The position numbers and the translations under genes are program-made. A stretch of DNA of 60,849 nucleotides from Bordetella parapertussis (GTDB lineage: Bacteria; Pseudomonadota; Gammaproteobacteria; Burkholderiales; SG8-39), in contig CAMAWC010000011.1 in NCBI GenBank assembly GCA_945861875.1, positions 1 through 60,849 of the forward strand. The letters run 5' to 3'. Positions 23,413 through 33,116 of this stretch are shown in pieces. Each line of letters begins with the position of its first letter. The stretch's first letter is position 1. The notes beneath the pieces are model-generated. The model did no database searches. It saw only the letters and a list, made by a program, of their open reading frames with translations, and had not been told where the DNA came from.

Positions 23413-25524
23413 ATGAGTGCTGACTACACCGTCCACGGCACAGTTGCCGTAATCACCCTGAACAACCCGCCGGTCAACGGCCTCGGCCATGCCACGCGCA
23501 CGGCCATTGTCGCCGGCCTGAAAAAAGCCCTTGCCGATGATGCGGTCAAAGCGGTTGTCGTCACCGGCGCCGGCAAGGCCTTTTGCGGCGGCGCCGACAT
23601 CCGAGAATTCAACACCCCCAAGGCGCTGGCCGAGCCGACCACGCGCACCGTCATCGCCGAAATCGAGGCATCGACCAAACCGGTGGTCGCGGCCATCCAC
23701 TCGGTGGCGATGGGCGGCGGGCTGGAACTGGCCATGGGTTGCCATTTCCGCGTCGCCGCGCCCAATGCACAAATCGCCCTGCCCGAGGTGAAGTTGGGCA
23801 TCCTCCCCGGTGCCGGCGGCACGCAACGCCTGCCGCGGCTGGTGGGCGTGGAAACCGCGCTCAACATGATTGTGTCTGGCACCCCGGCCAAATCGCAGGA
23901 CCTTGCCGGCACCGCATTGTTCGACCGGATGATAGAAGGCGACCTGTTGCAATCGGCGATCGATTTTGCGCAAAAAGCCGCCACCGACAAGCTCCCGCTC
24001 AAGCGCGCGCGTGACATCGTCATCGACTACCCCAACCACCAGGCGTTTTTCCAGTTTGCGCGCAACACCGTCGGCGCGGTGGCGAAAAACTATCCGGCGC
24101 CGCTGAAATGCGTCGAGGCGGTGGCCGCCGCGGTGACCATGCCCTTTGACGAAGGCGTGAAATTCGAGCGCGAGTGTTTTCGCTTTCTCGTCGAGACCAC
24201 CGAATCCAAGGCGCTGCGCCACGCGTTTTTTTCCGAACGCGCCGCGGCGAAGATTCCCGACGTGCCCGAAGACACGCCGGTGCGCGCCATCAAGTCAGCG
24301 GCGATCATCGGCGCCGGCACCATGGGCGGGGGCATCGCGATGAATTTCGCCAATGCCGGCATCCCGGTGACGCTGCTCGAAATGAAACAAGAGGCCCTCG
24401 ATCGCGGCCTTGCCACGGTGCGCAAAAATTACGAAGGCTCGGTGAAAAAAGGCCGCATCACGCCGGCCAAATGCGAGGAGCGCATGGGCCTCATCAAGAC
24501 ATCGCTTTCCTACGATGACATCCGCAACGCCGACATCGTCATCGAGGCGGTGTTCGAGGAAATGGGCGTGAAGGAAACCGTGTTCAAGAAACTCGACGCG
24601 GTGATGAAGCCCGGCGCCATCCTTGCCAGCAACACCTCGACCCTGGACGTGAACCAGATCGCCGCCTTTACCAAACGGCCGCAAGATGTGATCGGCACGC
24701 ATTTTTTCAGCCCGGCCAATGTGATGAAGCTCCTCGAGATCGTGCGCGCCGAAAAGACCGGCAAGGATGTGCTCGCCACGACCATGAAGCTCGCCAAGAC
24801 CATCAAGAAGACCGGCGTGGTCTCGGGCGTGTGCGACGGCTTTATCGGCAACCGCATGCTCGAGGAATACATACGCCAGTCGCTGTTCCTCATCGACGAG
24901 GGCGCGAGCCCGGCACAAATCGACGGCACACTGCAAAAGTGGGGCCTCGCCATGGGCCCGTTTGCCATGTACGACCTCGCCGGCAACGACATCGGCTGGC
25001 ACATCAGGAAGCGCCGTTACATCGAGCGCCCGGACATGGCCTACTCAAAAATCGCCGACGCCATTTGCGAACTGGGCCGCTTCGGGCAAAAGACCGGATC
25101 GGGCTGGTACAAATACGCGCAAGAGGGCGGGAAAAGTGCGCGCAAGCCGCAGCCCGACCCGGTCGTCGACGAACTTATCCTCGCCCACCGCAAGGCCCTG
25201 GGTATCACGCCGCGCAAAATCGGCAGCGAGGAAATCATCGGGCGTTGCATGTACGCGCTCATCAACGAAGGCGCGAAAATCCTCGAAGAAGGCATCGCCA
25301 TGCGCGCTTCCGACATTGACATGGTCTATCTCACCGGTTACGGCTTCCCGCTCTGGCGCGGCGGCCCAATGTTTTACGCCGATACCGTCGGCCTGCCCAA
25401 TGTGCTTGCGACCATGGAAAAATACGCCCGCGGCTATCACGGCGAATGCTGGTCGCCGGCACCGCTTCTGGCAAGGCTGGGCGCCGACGGACAAACCTTT
25501 GGGCAGTGGAAGGCGGGCACATGA
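23413..25524 (+). CDS. Bifunctional enoyl-CoA hydratase / 3-hydroxyacyl-CoA dehydrogenase
   Basis: A 703-residue multifunctional beta-oxidation enzyme. Residues 1-190 form a crotonase domain with the oxyanion segment FCGGADIREF and the LPEVKLGILPGAGGTQRL loop with the catalytic glutamates. Near residue 300 the dehydrogenase domain starts (IIGAGTMGGGIAMNFANAG), with the catalytic segment GTHFFSPANVMKLLEIV; helical C-terminal domains complete it. It resembles FadJ or the peroxisomal bifunctional enzyme. GGAGA precedes the ATG. The methyltransferase gene overlaps its stop and the thiolase follows, so hydration, oxidation and thiolysis are encoded together. Confidence 0.95.
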   Translation: MSADYTVHGTVAVITLNNPPVNGLGHATRTAIVAGLKKALADDAVKAVVVTGAGKAFCGGADIREFNTPKALAEPTTRTVIAEIEASTKPVVAAIHSVAMGGGLELAMGCHFRVAAPNAQIALPEVKLGILPGAGGTQRLPRLVGVETALNMIVSGTPAKSQDLAGTALFDRMIEGDLLQSAIDFAQKAATDKLPLKRARDIVIDYPNHQAFFQFARNTVGAVAKNYPAPLKCVEAVAAAVTMPFDEGVKFERECFRFLVETTESKALRHAFFSERAAAKIPDVPEDTPVRAIKSAAIIGAGTMGGGIAMNFANAGIPVTLLEMKQEALDRGLATVRKNYEGSVKKGRITPAKCEERMGLIKTSLSYDDIRNADIVIEAVFEEMGVKETVFKKLDAVMKPGAILASNTSTLDVNQIAAFTKRPQDVIGTHFFSPANVMKLLEIVRAEKTGKDVLATTMKLAKTIKKTGVVSGVCDGFIGNRMLEEYIRQSLFLIDEGASPAQIDGTLQKWGLAMGPFAMYDLAGNDIGWHIRKRRYIERPDMAYSKIADAICELGRFGQKTGSGWYKYAQEGGKSARKPQPDPVVDELILAHRKALGITPRKIGSEEIIGRCMYALINEGAKILEEGIAMRASDIDMVYLTGYGFPLWRGGPMFYADTVGLPNVLATMEKYARGYHGECWSPAPLLARLGADGQTFGQWKAGT

Positions 25525-26141
25525 GCTTTCAAGACGCACGCGCAACCTGGGACAAGCGCTTCTCCGGGGCTGACTATCACTTTGGCCGCGAGCCCAACGT
25601 GTTTCTCGCTTCCCAGGCCCACCGCCTGAAGCCCGGCATGAACGCGCTGTGCATCGCCGACGGCGAGGGCCGCAACAGCGTATGGCTGGCGCGCCAGGGC
25701 CTGCGGGTGAACGCCTTCGACATTTCGCCGGTGGGCGTGAACAAGGCGCAGACGCTGGCCGCCGATGCGGGCGTCAGCATAGACAGCCGCGTCGGCGACA
25801 TCGAAACATGGGACTGGGACGCGGCGCAATACGACGTGGTTGCGGCGATATTTTTCCAGTTCGCCGCGCCGGCCCTGCGCGCACGCATTTTCGCCGGCAT
25901 TCAGCGCGCCCTCAAGCCCGGCGGCCTGCTGCTGCTGCAAGGCTACGGCCTCGGCCAGCTAGAATACAAAACCGGCGGCCCCGGCGAGGTGGAAAACCTC
26001 TACACCACCGATTTGATCAGGCAGAGTTTCGCCGCACTGAAAATTGTCCACCTCGCCGAGCACGACGACGAACTGAGCGAGGGTGTGCGCCACCAGGGCA
26101 TGTCCGCCCTTGTCGATTTTGTCGGCCACAAGCCGGCATGA
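25521..26141 (+). CDS. Class I SAM-dependent methyltransferase (TehB-like)
   Basis: A 206-residue methyltransferase. The SAM-binding glycine loop is [17 protein letters not shown] (about residues 42-58), a TehB/thiopurine-type variant of the usual GxGxG, followed by the acidic [10 protein letters not shown] strand and [10 protein letters not shown]. The ATG at 25521 overlaps the stop of the upstream gene as ATGA, showing translational coupling between the beta-oxidation enzymes, an unexpected place for a methyltransferase. Relatives act on chalcogens or small molecules; the substrate here is unknown. Confidence 0.88.
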   Translation: MSFQDARATWDKRFSGADYHFGREPNVFLASQAHRLKPGMNALCIADGEGRNSVWLARQGLRVNAFDISPVGVNKAQTLAADAGVSIDSRVGDIETWDWDAAQYDVVAAIFFQFAAPALRARIFAGIQRALKPGGLLLLQGYGLGQLEYKTGGPGEVENLYTTDLIRQSFAALKIVHLAEHDDELSEGVRHQGMSALVDFVGHKPA

Positions 26142-26166
26142 TGCCAACACGAGAGGAAATCAAGCC

Positions 26167-27345
26167 ATGACCGACGCCGTCATCGTTTCCACCGCCCGCA
26201 CCGCCCTCGCCAAGTCCTGGCGCGGCGGTTTCAACATGACCCACGGCGCGACCCTTGGCGGCCACGTGGTCAGGGCCGCCATTGCACGCGCCGGCATCGA
26301 AGCCGGCGAACTCGAGGACGTGCTGATGGGCTGTGCCAATCCGGAAGGCGCCACCGGCTGGAACATCGCCCGCCAGATCGCCCTTGCCGCCGGCTGCCCG
26401 GTGACGGTATCGGGCATTACCGTCAACCGTTTTTGCTCTTCGGGCCTGCAGACCATTGCGCTGGCCGCGCAACGCATCATCGCCGGCGAAGGCGACACTT
26501 ATGCCGCCGGCGGCGTCGAGTCGATCTCCTGCGTGCAGAATGAAATGAACCTGCACATGTTCGAGGATGTCGCGCTGAAAAAGCAAAAACCGGAAATCTA
26601 CTGGCCGATGCTGCAGACGGCCGAGACAGTGGCCGGGCGCTACAAGATCAGCCGCGAGGCGCAGGACGAGTACGGCGTGCAAAGCCAGAACCGCGCCGCC
26701 GCGGCGCAGGCCGCCGGAAAATTCGACGCCGAAATCACGCCCCTCACCACCGTCATGGGCGTGGGTGACAAGGACAGCGGCCGGCTGTTCAGCAAGGAGG
26801 TGACGGTAAGCCGCGACGAGGGCATACGCGCCGACACCACCCTGGACGGCATCTCCAGGATCAAACCGGCGGTGCCCGGCGGCAGCATCGCCGCGGGCAA
26901 TGCCAGCCAGTTCTCCGACGGCGCCTCGGCGGCGATCGTGATGGACGCCAGGCTGGCCGCGAAAAAAGGCCTGCAGCCGCTGGGCATTTTCCGCGGCTTT
27001 GCCGTGGCCGGCTGCGAGCCCGATGAAATGGGCATAGGCCCGGTGTTCGCCGTGCCCAAACTCCTGAAGCGCGCCGGGCTGAAGGTGCAAGACATCGGCC
27101 TGTGGGAGCTGAACGAGGCCTTTGCCGTGCAGGTGCTCTATTGCCGCGACAAGCTGGGCATTCCCGACGACAGGCTCAACGTCAACGGCGGCGCCATCGC
27201 CGTCGGCCATCCCTACGGCATGTCGGGCGCGCGCCTCGTAGGCCACGCGCTCATCGAAGGCAAACGCCGCGGCGTCAAATACGTCGTCGCCACCATGTGC
27301 ATAGGCGGCGGCATGGGCGCGGCGGGCTTGTTCGAGCTTGCCTGA
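26167..27345 (+). CDS. Acetyl-CoA C-acyltransferase (thiolase)
   Basis: A 392-residue degradative-type thiolase. The acylated cysteine is C90 ([10 protein letters not shown]), the acid-base histidine lies in [18 protein letters not shown], and the second cysteine in [15 protein letters not shown]. It cleaves 3-ketoacyl-CoA to acetyl-CoA and a shortened acyl-CoA. GAGGAAA lies upstream of the ATG, and the gene follows the methyltransferase by 25 bp in the same operon as the hydratase/dehydrogenase. Confidence 0.95.
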   Translation: MTDAVIVSTARTALAKSWRGGFNMTHGATLGGHVVRAAIARAGIEAGELEDVLMGCANPEGATGWNIARQIALAAGCPVTVSGITVNRFCSSGLQTIALAAQRIIAGEGDTYAAGGVESISCVQNEMNLHMFEDVALKKQKPEIYWPMLQTAETVAGRYKISREAQDEYGVQSQNRAAAAQAAGKFDAEITPLTTVMGVGDKDSGRLFSKEVTVSRDEGIRADTTLDGISRIKPAVPGGSIAAGNASQFSDGASAAIVMDARLAAKKGLQPLGIFRGFAVAGCEPDEMGIGPVFAVPKLLKRAGLKVQDIGLWELNEAFAVQVLYCRDKLGIPDDRLNVNGGAIAVGHPYGMSGARLVGHALIEGKRRGVKYVVATMCIGGGMGAAGLFELA

Positions 27346-27374
27346 AAGAAACTGCATAATTCGCAAACCACACC

Positions 27375-27471
27375 GTCATTCCGGGGCCGCGCAGCGGAAC
27401 CCGGAACCCATGGGGTTCGTTGATTCCGCGCCACCCCCAAGCCCATGGATTCCCGCTTTCGCGGGAATGAC
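27375..27471. repeat. CCATGG-centred inverted repeat, copy 1
   Basis: GTCATTCC…GGAACCCATGGGG at the left faces CCCATGGATTCCCGC…GGGAATGAC at the right. Further copies occur at 47729 and 56687, and the ends of the element at 20804-21494 carry the same GTCATTCC/GGAATGAC tips. Confidence 0.75.
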
Positions 27472-27477
27472 GACCTA

Positions 27478-27510
27478 CTGGAAAGCCACGACTGGCGCGG
27501 GTTTCCAGCC
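27478..27510. repeat. 35-bp interspersed palindrome, copy 4
   Basis: CTGGAAAGCC and GGGTTTCCAG flank ACGACTGGCGC. It lies between the CCATGG-centred repeat and the SDR gene, ending about 15 bases before the GGAG ribosome site of that gene. Confidence 0.7.
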
Positions 27511-27536
27511 ATTTGTCTAATTATGGAGCTAATGTC

Positions 27537-28313
27537 ATGAGCGTAAAGAAGCTGCTTGACCTGTCTGGCAAGATCGCCCTCATCACCGGCGGTTCGCGCG
27601 GCCTCGGGCTGCAACTGGCCGAAGCGCTGGGCGAGATGGGCGCCAAACTCGCCCTCACCGCGCGCAAGTCTGATGAACTGGATGAAGCCCGCGCCCACCT
27701 CGGCCGGCAGGGCGTGGAAGCGCTGCCGCTGGTCTGCGACCTCTCCAAGCACGACACCATCGCCCCAATGGTCGAGCGCGTGCTGGCGCACTACGGCCAT
27801 ATCGACATCCTTATCAACAACGCCGGCGCCACTTGGGGAGCGCCTGCCGAAGACCATCCGCTCGATGCCTGGGAAAAGCTGGTCAACCTCAACCTCACCG
27901 GCACCTTTGTGGTGACGCAGGCGGTGGGCAAGCGCACGATGATTCCGCGCAAGTACGGTCGTATCATCAACATGGCCTCCATCGCCGGTATTCGCGGCAA
28001 TCCTGTGGACCTGCTCGAAACCCTCGCCTACAACACCACCAAGGGCGGCCTGGTGAACTTCACCCGCGCCCTGGCCGGCGAATGGGGCGAGCACGGCATC
28101 ACCGTCAACGCCATCGCGCCGGGTTTTTTCCCGTCCAAGATGACGCGCGCCGCGCTCGACGTGATCGGCAAGCGCATTATCGAGCGCACGCCGACGAGGC
28201 GCCTCGGTGATGACGAGGACCTCAAGGGCCTCGCCTGCCTGCTCGCTTCGGACGCGTCGCGCCACATCAGCGGCCAGGTGATTGCCGTGGATGGCGGCGC
28301 CACCACGGTCTAG
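27537..28313 (+). CDS. SDR family oxidoreductase
   Basis: A 258-residue classical SDR. The cofactor loop is TGGSRGLG (residues 18-25), NNAG is present and the catalytic tyrosine and lysine are in YNTTKGG; ARKSDEL after the second strand indicates NADP(H). Its C-terminal ASRHISGQVIAVDGG is typical of FabG-like or gluconate 5-dehydrogenase-like members. The ATG at 27537 has GGAG nine bases upstream. It follows the thiolase across a repeat-filled gap and may reduce or oxidise a hydroxyacyl intermediate; this is only suggested by position. Confidence 0.92.
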   Translation: MSVKKLLDLSGKIALITGGSRGLGLQLAEALGEMGAKLALTARKSDELDEARAHLGRQGVEALPLVCDLSKHDTIAPMVERVLAHYGHIDILINNAGATWGAPAEDHPLDAWEKLVNLNLTGTFVVTQAVGKRTMIPRKYGRIINMASIAGIRGNPVDLLETLAYNTTKGGLVNFTRALAGEWGEHGITVNAIAPGFFPSKMTRAALDVIGKRIIERTPTRRLGDDEDLKGLACLLASDASRHISGQVIAVDGGATTV

Positions 28314-28402
28314 GCGCTTCACTCCAGCGTTCGACACCGTGTTCGACACAGCGGCGGCGAACAGGTAAATTCACCCCAGGCATTCACCACAACCCGGACA
28401 AC

Positions 28403-28804
28403 ATGAACACACCTGAATTCGGCGTCACCATCCCCTTCGTGGAACACCTGGGCATACGCCTCGTGGAGCGCTCGAAGGAGCGCGCCATCGTCAGCCTGGC
28501 CAAGCGGCCCGACCTGTTGAACAGCTGGGGTGCCGCGCATGGCGGCGTGATCATGACCATGCTCGACCTGGTGATGAGCGTGGCGGTGCGCGGCCACTAC
28601 GGCACCGCCGGCGGCGTGCTCACCATAGACATGAGCGTGGGTTTCCTCAACGCCAGTTACGGCGACATCACCGCCGAGGGACGCGTGCTCAACGCCGGCA
28701 AGTCCACCGCCTTTTGCGAAGCCGAAGCGCACGACGAAACCGGCAAGCTGCTGTCAAAAGCCATCGGTACCTTCAAGCTGCTGCCGGAGAAAAAGCCGGC
28801 CTGA
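28403..28804 (+). CDS. PaaI-family hot-dog thioesterase
   Basis: A 133-residue single hot-dog domain. The LLNSWGAAHGGVIMTMLDLVMS helix holds the HGG motif of PaaI/YbdB-type acyl-CoA thioesterases, with the acidic catalytic residue in the same helix (LD). It would hydrolyse acyl-CoA, for example to rescue CoA when intermediates stall. It lies after the SDR and 16 bp before the next gene, in line with the beta-oxidation genes. Confidence 0.88.
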   Translation: MNTPEFGVTIPFVEHLGIRLVERSKERAIVSLAKRPDLLNSWGAAHGGVIMTMLDLVMSVAVRGHYGTAGGVLTIDMSVGFLNASYGDITAEGRVLNAGKSTAFCEAEAHDETGKLLSKAIGTFKLLPEKKPA

Positions 28805-28820
28805 GCGCCGGCGAACCAGG

Positions 28821-29819
28821 ATGACAGCACCCACACTCACGCTCAGCCTCGGCTGCTGCGACTACGACCGCACCCGCGCCCTGTTCGACCGACGCGTCAC
28901 CATTGAAGGTGTCGACCTCATTCCGCTGGCGCTGCACCCGGAGGAAATTTTCCACCGCGCCTTTCGCTCGCAGGAATTCGACATTTGCGAGCTTTCCATG
29001 AGCAGCCACACGGTAATGAGCTCGCGCGGCAACACCGATTACGTCGCAGTGCCGGCATTCGTGTCGCGCGTGTTCCGCCACTCGGGCATTTACATCCGCA
29101 CCGACCGCGGCATCACCAAACCCGAAGACCTGCGCGGCAAGACGATTGGCATCCCCGAGTACCAGATCACCGCCAACGTGTGGATACGCGGCATCCTGCA
29201 GGATGATTACGGCCTTAAGCCGTCCGACGTGCACTGGCGCCGTGGCGGCGTCGAGGTATCGGGCCGGCAGGAACGTGCCCCCCTCAAACTCCCCGCCGAC
29301 ATCGACCTGCAGCAGATCGCCGATGGCAAGACCTTGTCGGGCATGCTCGAGGCGGGCGAACTCGACGCGGTGTTCAGCGCCAAGGCGCCGTCCTGCTTTA
29401 CCCGCGGTGCCGGTAAGGTGGCGCGCCTGTTTCCGGAGTTTCGCAAGGCCGAGGAAGACTATTTCAAACAGAGCCGAATTTTTCCGATCATGCATGTCAT
29501 CGGCATCCGGCGATCTCTGGCCGAGCAGCACCCCTGGCTGCCGGTAAGCGTGCTCAAGGCCTTCATTCGCGCCAAGGACATGGCGATGGAGGAGTTGGCG
29601 CAAATCGGCCATCTTTACACCTCGCTGCCCTGGGGTGTGTCCGAATACGCAGCGGCACGGTCACTGATGGGCGAGGACTACTGGAGCTACGGCCTTGAAC
29701 CCAACCGCCACGCACTGGAGACCTTTACCCGCTATCACCACGAGCAAGGCCTGTCGGCGCGCAAAGTCGCGCCTGAGGAGTTGTTCGCCGCCTCGGCACT
29801 CGAGCTTTCCCGGAATTAA
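28821..29819 (+). CDS. 4,5-dihydroxyphthalate decarboxylase-like / periplasmic-binding-fold protein
   Basis: The 332-residue protein matches the family annotated as 4,5-dihydroxyphthalate decarboxylase: TLSLGCCDYDRTRALFDRRV at the start, then IYIRTDRGITKPEDLRGKTIGIPEYQITA. The fold is that of a two-lobed solute-binding protein. It has no signal peptide, which favours a cytoplasmic enzyme over a receptor. The family is loosely characterised, so the true reaction may differ. It lies 16 bp after the thioesterase and upstream of a Bug receptor; the context is aromatic or carboxylic acid catabolism. Confidence 0.82.
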   Translation: MTAPTLTLSLGCCDYDRTRALFDRRVTIEGVDLIPLALHPEEIFHRAFRSQEFDICELSMSSHTVMSSRGNTDYVAVPAFVSRVFRHSGIYIRTDRGITKPEDLRGKTIGIPEYQITANVWIRGILQDDYGLKPSDVHWRRGGVEVSGRQERAPLKLPADIDLQQIADGKTLSGMLEAGELDAVFSAKAPSCFTRGAGKVARLFPEFRKAEEDYFKQSRIFPIMHVIGIRRSLAEQHPWLPVSVLKAFIRAKDMAMEELAQIGHLYTSLPWGVSEYAAARSLMGEDYWSYGLEPNRHALETFTRYHHEQGLSARKVAPEELFAASALELSRN

Positions 29820-29924
29820 CGCCCCATGCCGCGGCGCGCCGCACCCTGATTGCGCCTGCGTTGCCCGGCGCGGGCGCTTGGTGTACCGTCGGGGCATCCA
29901 ACGACAATTAACCTCGGAGTCACA

Positions 29925-30896
29925 ATGCGCCTGATTCAGCTTTGCCTTGCGATCATCGCCACTCTCGCCGCCGGTACCGCGGGCGCGCAGGACTTCCCGT
30001 CCAAACCGGTGCGCATCATTGTCACCTTTACCCAGGGTGGCGCCGCCGACCTCACGGCGCGCGTGTTCGGCGACAAGCTGGCCGAAATATGGAAGCAATC
30101 GGTGGTGATAGAGAACCGCATCGGCGGCGGCGGATCGATCGGCGCCGAGGCGGTGTTTCGCGCCCCGCCAGACGGCTACACCCTGCTGCTTGCCACCAAC
30201 ACCCACATCATCAACCACGTCGTCTACCCGAGGCTCACCTTTGATTTCACCAAGGACTTCCCCGGCCTCGGCCTGGTGACCTCGGCGCCGATGATGATCG
30301 CGGTCAACCCGTCGGTGCCGGCGAAAAACCTGGCCGAATTCACCGCCATGCTCAAGGCCTCGCCGGGCAAGTATTCCTACGCCAGCTGCAATATCGCCAG
30401 CCCGCACCACTTTGCCATGGAAATGTACAAGTACGACATGAAGCTGTTTGCCGTGCATATCCCGCATCGCGGCTGCACCCCGGCCGTTGCCGACACCGTG
30501 GCCGGTCACATCGAGATCGTCGCCACCAGCGTGCCGGCCGGACTGCCCTTCGTCAAACAGGGGCGCCTGCGCCCGATCGCGCTGCTGTCGAGCGAACGCA
30601 GCCCGTCGCTACCCGATGTGCCGACGGTGCGCGAATCAGGCATCGCGCAACTGAAGAATTTTTCCCTCGACAATTATTACGGCTTCATGGCGCCGCCCGC
30701 GACGCCGCCGGCCATCCTGGCAAAAATAGAAGCCGACATCCGCCGCGTCGCCGCCATGCCCGACGTGCGCAAAAAACTCGATGGCGCGGGCCTGGACATG
30801 CTGGTGATGTCCTCGGGCGACATGATGAACCTGATTCGCGCCGATGCGGACAAATACGGCAAGGCGGCGAAGCTTGCGGGGATCAAGGCCGAATAG
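29925..30896 (+). CDS. Bug/TctC family tripartite tricarboxylate receptor, no. 1
   Basis: A 323-residue periplasmic receptor with a clear signal peptide (LCLAIIATLAAGTAGAQ) and the family start DFPSKPVRIIV. The usual PGGxxD loop reads TQGGAADLTAR, a variant. Bug proteins bind carboxylates such as citrate, glutamate or aromatic acids between two lobes and normally deliver them to TctA/TctB, which are absent here. The ATG at 29925 has CGGAG upstream. It is the only plus-strand Bug gene in the window. Confidence 0.92.
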   Translation: MRLIQLCLAIIATLAAGTAGAQDFPSKPVRIIVTFTQGGAADLTARVFGDKLAEIWKQSVVIENRIGGGGSIGAEAVFRAPPDGYTLLLATNTHIINHVVYPRLTFDFTKDFPGLGLVTSAPMMIAVNPSVPAKNLAEFTAMLKASPGKYSYASCNIASPHHFAMEMYKYDMKLFAVHIPHRGCTPAVADTVAGHIEIVATSVPAGLPFVKQGRLRPIALLSSERSPSLPDVPTVRESGIAQLKNFSLDNYYGFMAPPATPPAILAKIEADIRRVAAMPDVRKKLDGAGLDMLVMSSGDMMNLIRADADKYGKAAKLAGIKAE

Positions 30897-30923
30897 GCTT
30901 GCCCGTCACGCCAGACGGACGCC

Positions 30924-31382
30924 TTAAATACAGCAACCGAGCATGCAGCGCAGCTCGGTGTTGAGCAGGTTTTTCGGATGGCCGCCGATACGCCCGAAAC
31001 CAAAGGCGGCGATCAGGTTTTCGACGGCGATCATTTGCATCTCCCGCCGCGCCGCATCGCCGAGGCCAAGGTCTGGCGTATTAGTCGCCATCACCCCGGC
31101 GCGGGTGCAGGCATCGAGGTCTATATCCTCGTGCGCCGGCCCGATCTTGCACACCGCTTTCAGGTAAGGCAGTCCGACGAGAAAACGGGCGTCTATGCCT
31201 GTGGTCCCGGTAGCGATCAACGCCGCCTTGCCGCCAAGCCGCGCCTTTAGAGTGGCGTCGTCCAGCGGTGCATTTTCCATCTCAACTTCAAAAAACCGTT
31301 CCAGCCGCGCCAACGCGTCCGGACAGGCCGGTCCGCACAGCAGCACCGGATGACGGCGAAGGCCGGCCAGTGCCAGTTGCAT
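30924..31382 (-). pseudogene. D-2-hydroxyacid dehydrogenase lacking its NAD-binding domain
   Basis: The 152-residue frame encodes the start of a D-2-hydroxyacid dehydrogenase (ALIATGTTGIDARFL, CKIGPAHEDIDLDACTRAGVMATNTPD) and then jumps straight to the family's C-terminal end (ARREMQMIAVENLIAAFG…HPKNLLNTEL). The roughly 170-residue central NAD-binding domain, with the GxGxxG loop and catalytic Arg, Glu and His, is missing, without breaking the frame. Full-length members have 310-330 residues. It cannot work as a dehydrogenase, so it is called a pseudogene. It starts one base after the GMC oxidoreductase stop, in the same operon. Confidence 0.8.
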
Positions 31383-31383
31383 C

Positions 31384-33021
31384 TCAGCCTCCCTGAGGGG
31401 CGAGCGGGACAAGCCCGCGCAAGTGATCGGATACTTTTTCGGCGATCATTATCACCGGCGCATTGATGTTGCCCGAAGTGAGGTCGGGCATCACAGAGGC
31501 ATCCACCACACGCAGGCCGCGCACGCCAAAGACACGACATTCGCCGTCGACCACCGCAAGCGGGTCGCCCTGCGGACCCATCTTGCAGGTGCCGGCCGGA
31601 TGATGGACGGTAATCGCTGATTTTCGTATGAATGCGTCAAGCTCGGAGTCGCTCAAAACGGTCTCGCCGGGCAGCGCTTCACTTGCCACAAATCGCGACA
31701 GCGCCGGCTGGCGTACCACTTCACGCGTGTCGCGAATCGCCTTGCGCGCGATGGCCCAATCGCCGGGGTCGCCGAGGAAATTCTGGTGGATACGTGGCGC
31801 CGCAAATGGATCAGCCGATGCGAGCCTGATTTCACCGCGGCTTTTCGGATGCAACAACACCGTGCGACAGGCAAATCCGTCGGCGAAGGGTTTGCGCACA
31901 CCCGGAAAATACGGCCAGGCCGGCAGCGGCGCCGTGGTCAGGATCATTTGCATGTCCGGGCAGGCGAGGTCCGGATCGCTCTTGAGAAAGGCCATCGCGC
32001 CACCGGGGACATCGCTGGCAAAGCCGCTGCCAAGGGCATAGGCGCGGAGCAGGGACAGGCCGATGCGGTCGGCGCGCATGTTGCGATAGAAGGGGCTGGG
32101 CTGGCTGCGCCGGTACATGACAATCACCGAAACGTGGTCTTGCAGGTTTTTGCCGACACCGGGCAGCGCGGCCCTTGGGGCAATGCCCTGCTGCGCCAGT
32201 GCCGCGGGGTCGCCAATGCCCGATAGCATCAGCAATTGCGGCGTATTGATGACGCCGCCGGAGAGTATCACCTCGCGTCCGGCCAGCACGCTGTGCACTT
32301 TCCCGTCGCAGCGGTACTCAACGCCTGTTGCACGGTCGCCCTCGAATAGCACCCGGGTCACATGCGCCTTGACGCGGATTTCAACATTGCCGCGCGCCAG
32401 CGCCGGACGCAGGTAGGCGCGCGCCGCGCTCATGCGCCTGCCGCCGGCGATGGTCATTTGCAACTGGCCGAATCCCGACTGACTCCGGCCGTTGTAGTCG
32501 TCCGTCCAGGGATGGCCGACGGCTAGCGCCGCCTCCTTGAATGCCTGGTTGAGCGGATCTTCATAGCGGCAACGCTGCACCGCAAGCGGCCCCTCGCCAC
32601 CGCGAAAAGCGTCGCCGCCATCCTCCCAGCGTTCCATGCGCTTGAAGTAAGGCAGGACGTGGCGGTGATCCCACCCGGGCAGCCCGGTTGCCGCCCAGCG
32701 CGCGTAATCAGCGGGATTGCCGCGCACATAGGCCATGGCGTTGGTGGAAGAAGACCCGCCCACCACCTTGCCGCGCGCACACTCGACGGCGCGACCGTCG
32801 ACATTGGGCTCGGGCTCGGCGAAATACTGCCAGTCGTGCAGGCGTTCTGTCAGCAGCTTTCCCCAGCCAAGGGGGATGTGTATCCACGGGCTGCGGTCCC
32901 AATCGCCGGCCTCGATCACCAGGACGCGCACCCCCGGATCTTCGCCGAGGCGATACGCGAGGGTGCAGCCGGCGGAACCCGCGCCGACGATGATGTAGTC
33001 AAATTCCCTGCCCGTGCCCAT
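31384..33021 (-). CDS. GMC family oxidoreductase (choline dehydrogenase-like)
   Basis: A 545-residue FAD-dependent alcohol oxidoreductase. The dinucleotide loop is [16 protein letters not shown] (about residues 10-25), the GMC signature [18 protein letters not shown] is near residue 85, and the catalytic histidine is in [11 protein letters not shown] near the C-terminus. It oxidises an alcohol, passing electrons probably to the respiratory chain. No signal peptide. The ATG at 33021 has no strong ribosome site, but homology begins there. Substrate unknown. Confidence 0.93.
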   Translation of the reverse strand: MGTGREFDYIIVGAGSAGCTLAYRLGEDPGVRVLVIEAGDWDRSPWIHIPLGWGKLLTERLHDWQYFAEPEPNVDGRAVECARGKVVGGSSSTNAMAYVRGNPADYARWAATGLPGWDHRHVLPYFKRMERWEDGGDAFRGGEGPLAVQRCRYEDPLNQAFKEAALAVGHPWTDDYNGRSQSGFGQLQMTIAGGRRMSAARAYLRPALARGNVEIRVKAHVTRVLFEGDRATGVEYRCDGKVHSVLAGREVILSGGVINTPQLLMLSGIGDPAALAQQGIAPRAALPGVGKNLQDHVSVIVMYRRSQPSPFYRNMRADRIGLSLLRAYALGSGFASDVPGGAMAFLKSDPDLACPDMQMILTTAPLPAWPYFPGVRKPFADGFACRTVLLHPKSRGEIRLASADPFAAPRIHQNFLGDPGDWAIARKAIRDTREVVRQPALSRFVASEALPGETVLSDSELDAFIRKSAITVHHPAGTCKMGPQGDPLAVVDGECRVFGVRGLRVVDASVMPDLTSGNINAPVIMIAEKVSDHLRGLVPLAPQGG

Positions 33022-33056
33022 TGGTCGCCGCCGTTCGGAACAAACACCCTCACCAT

Positions 33057-33093
33057 GAAAAAACGGCCGTCACAGGTATTGCGCGTGACGGCC
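33057..33093 (-). terminator. Rho-independent terminator of the ABC import operon
   Basis: On the minus strand GGCCGTCAC and GTGACGGCC form a perfect 9-bp stem around an 11-base loop, followed at once by a run of six T. It stands 24 bp after the stop of the substrate-binding protein gene and so ends the minus-strand transcript coming from about 39.3 kb or 35.8 kb. Confidence 0.85.
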
Positions 33094-33116
33094 GCCTCCG
33101 AAAACCCGCGCGCAGA

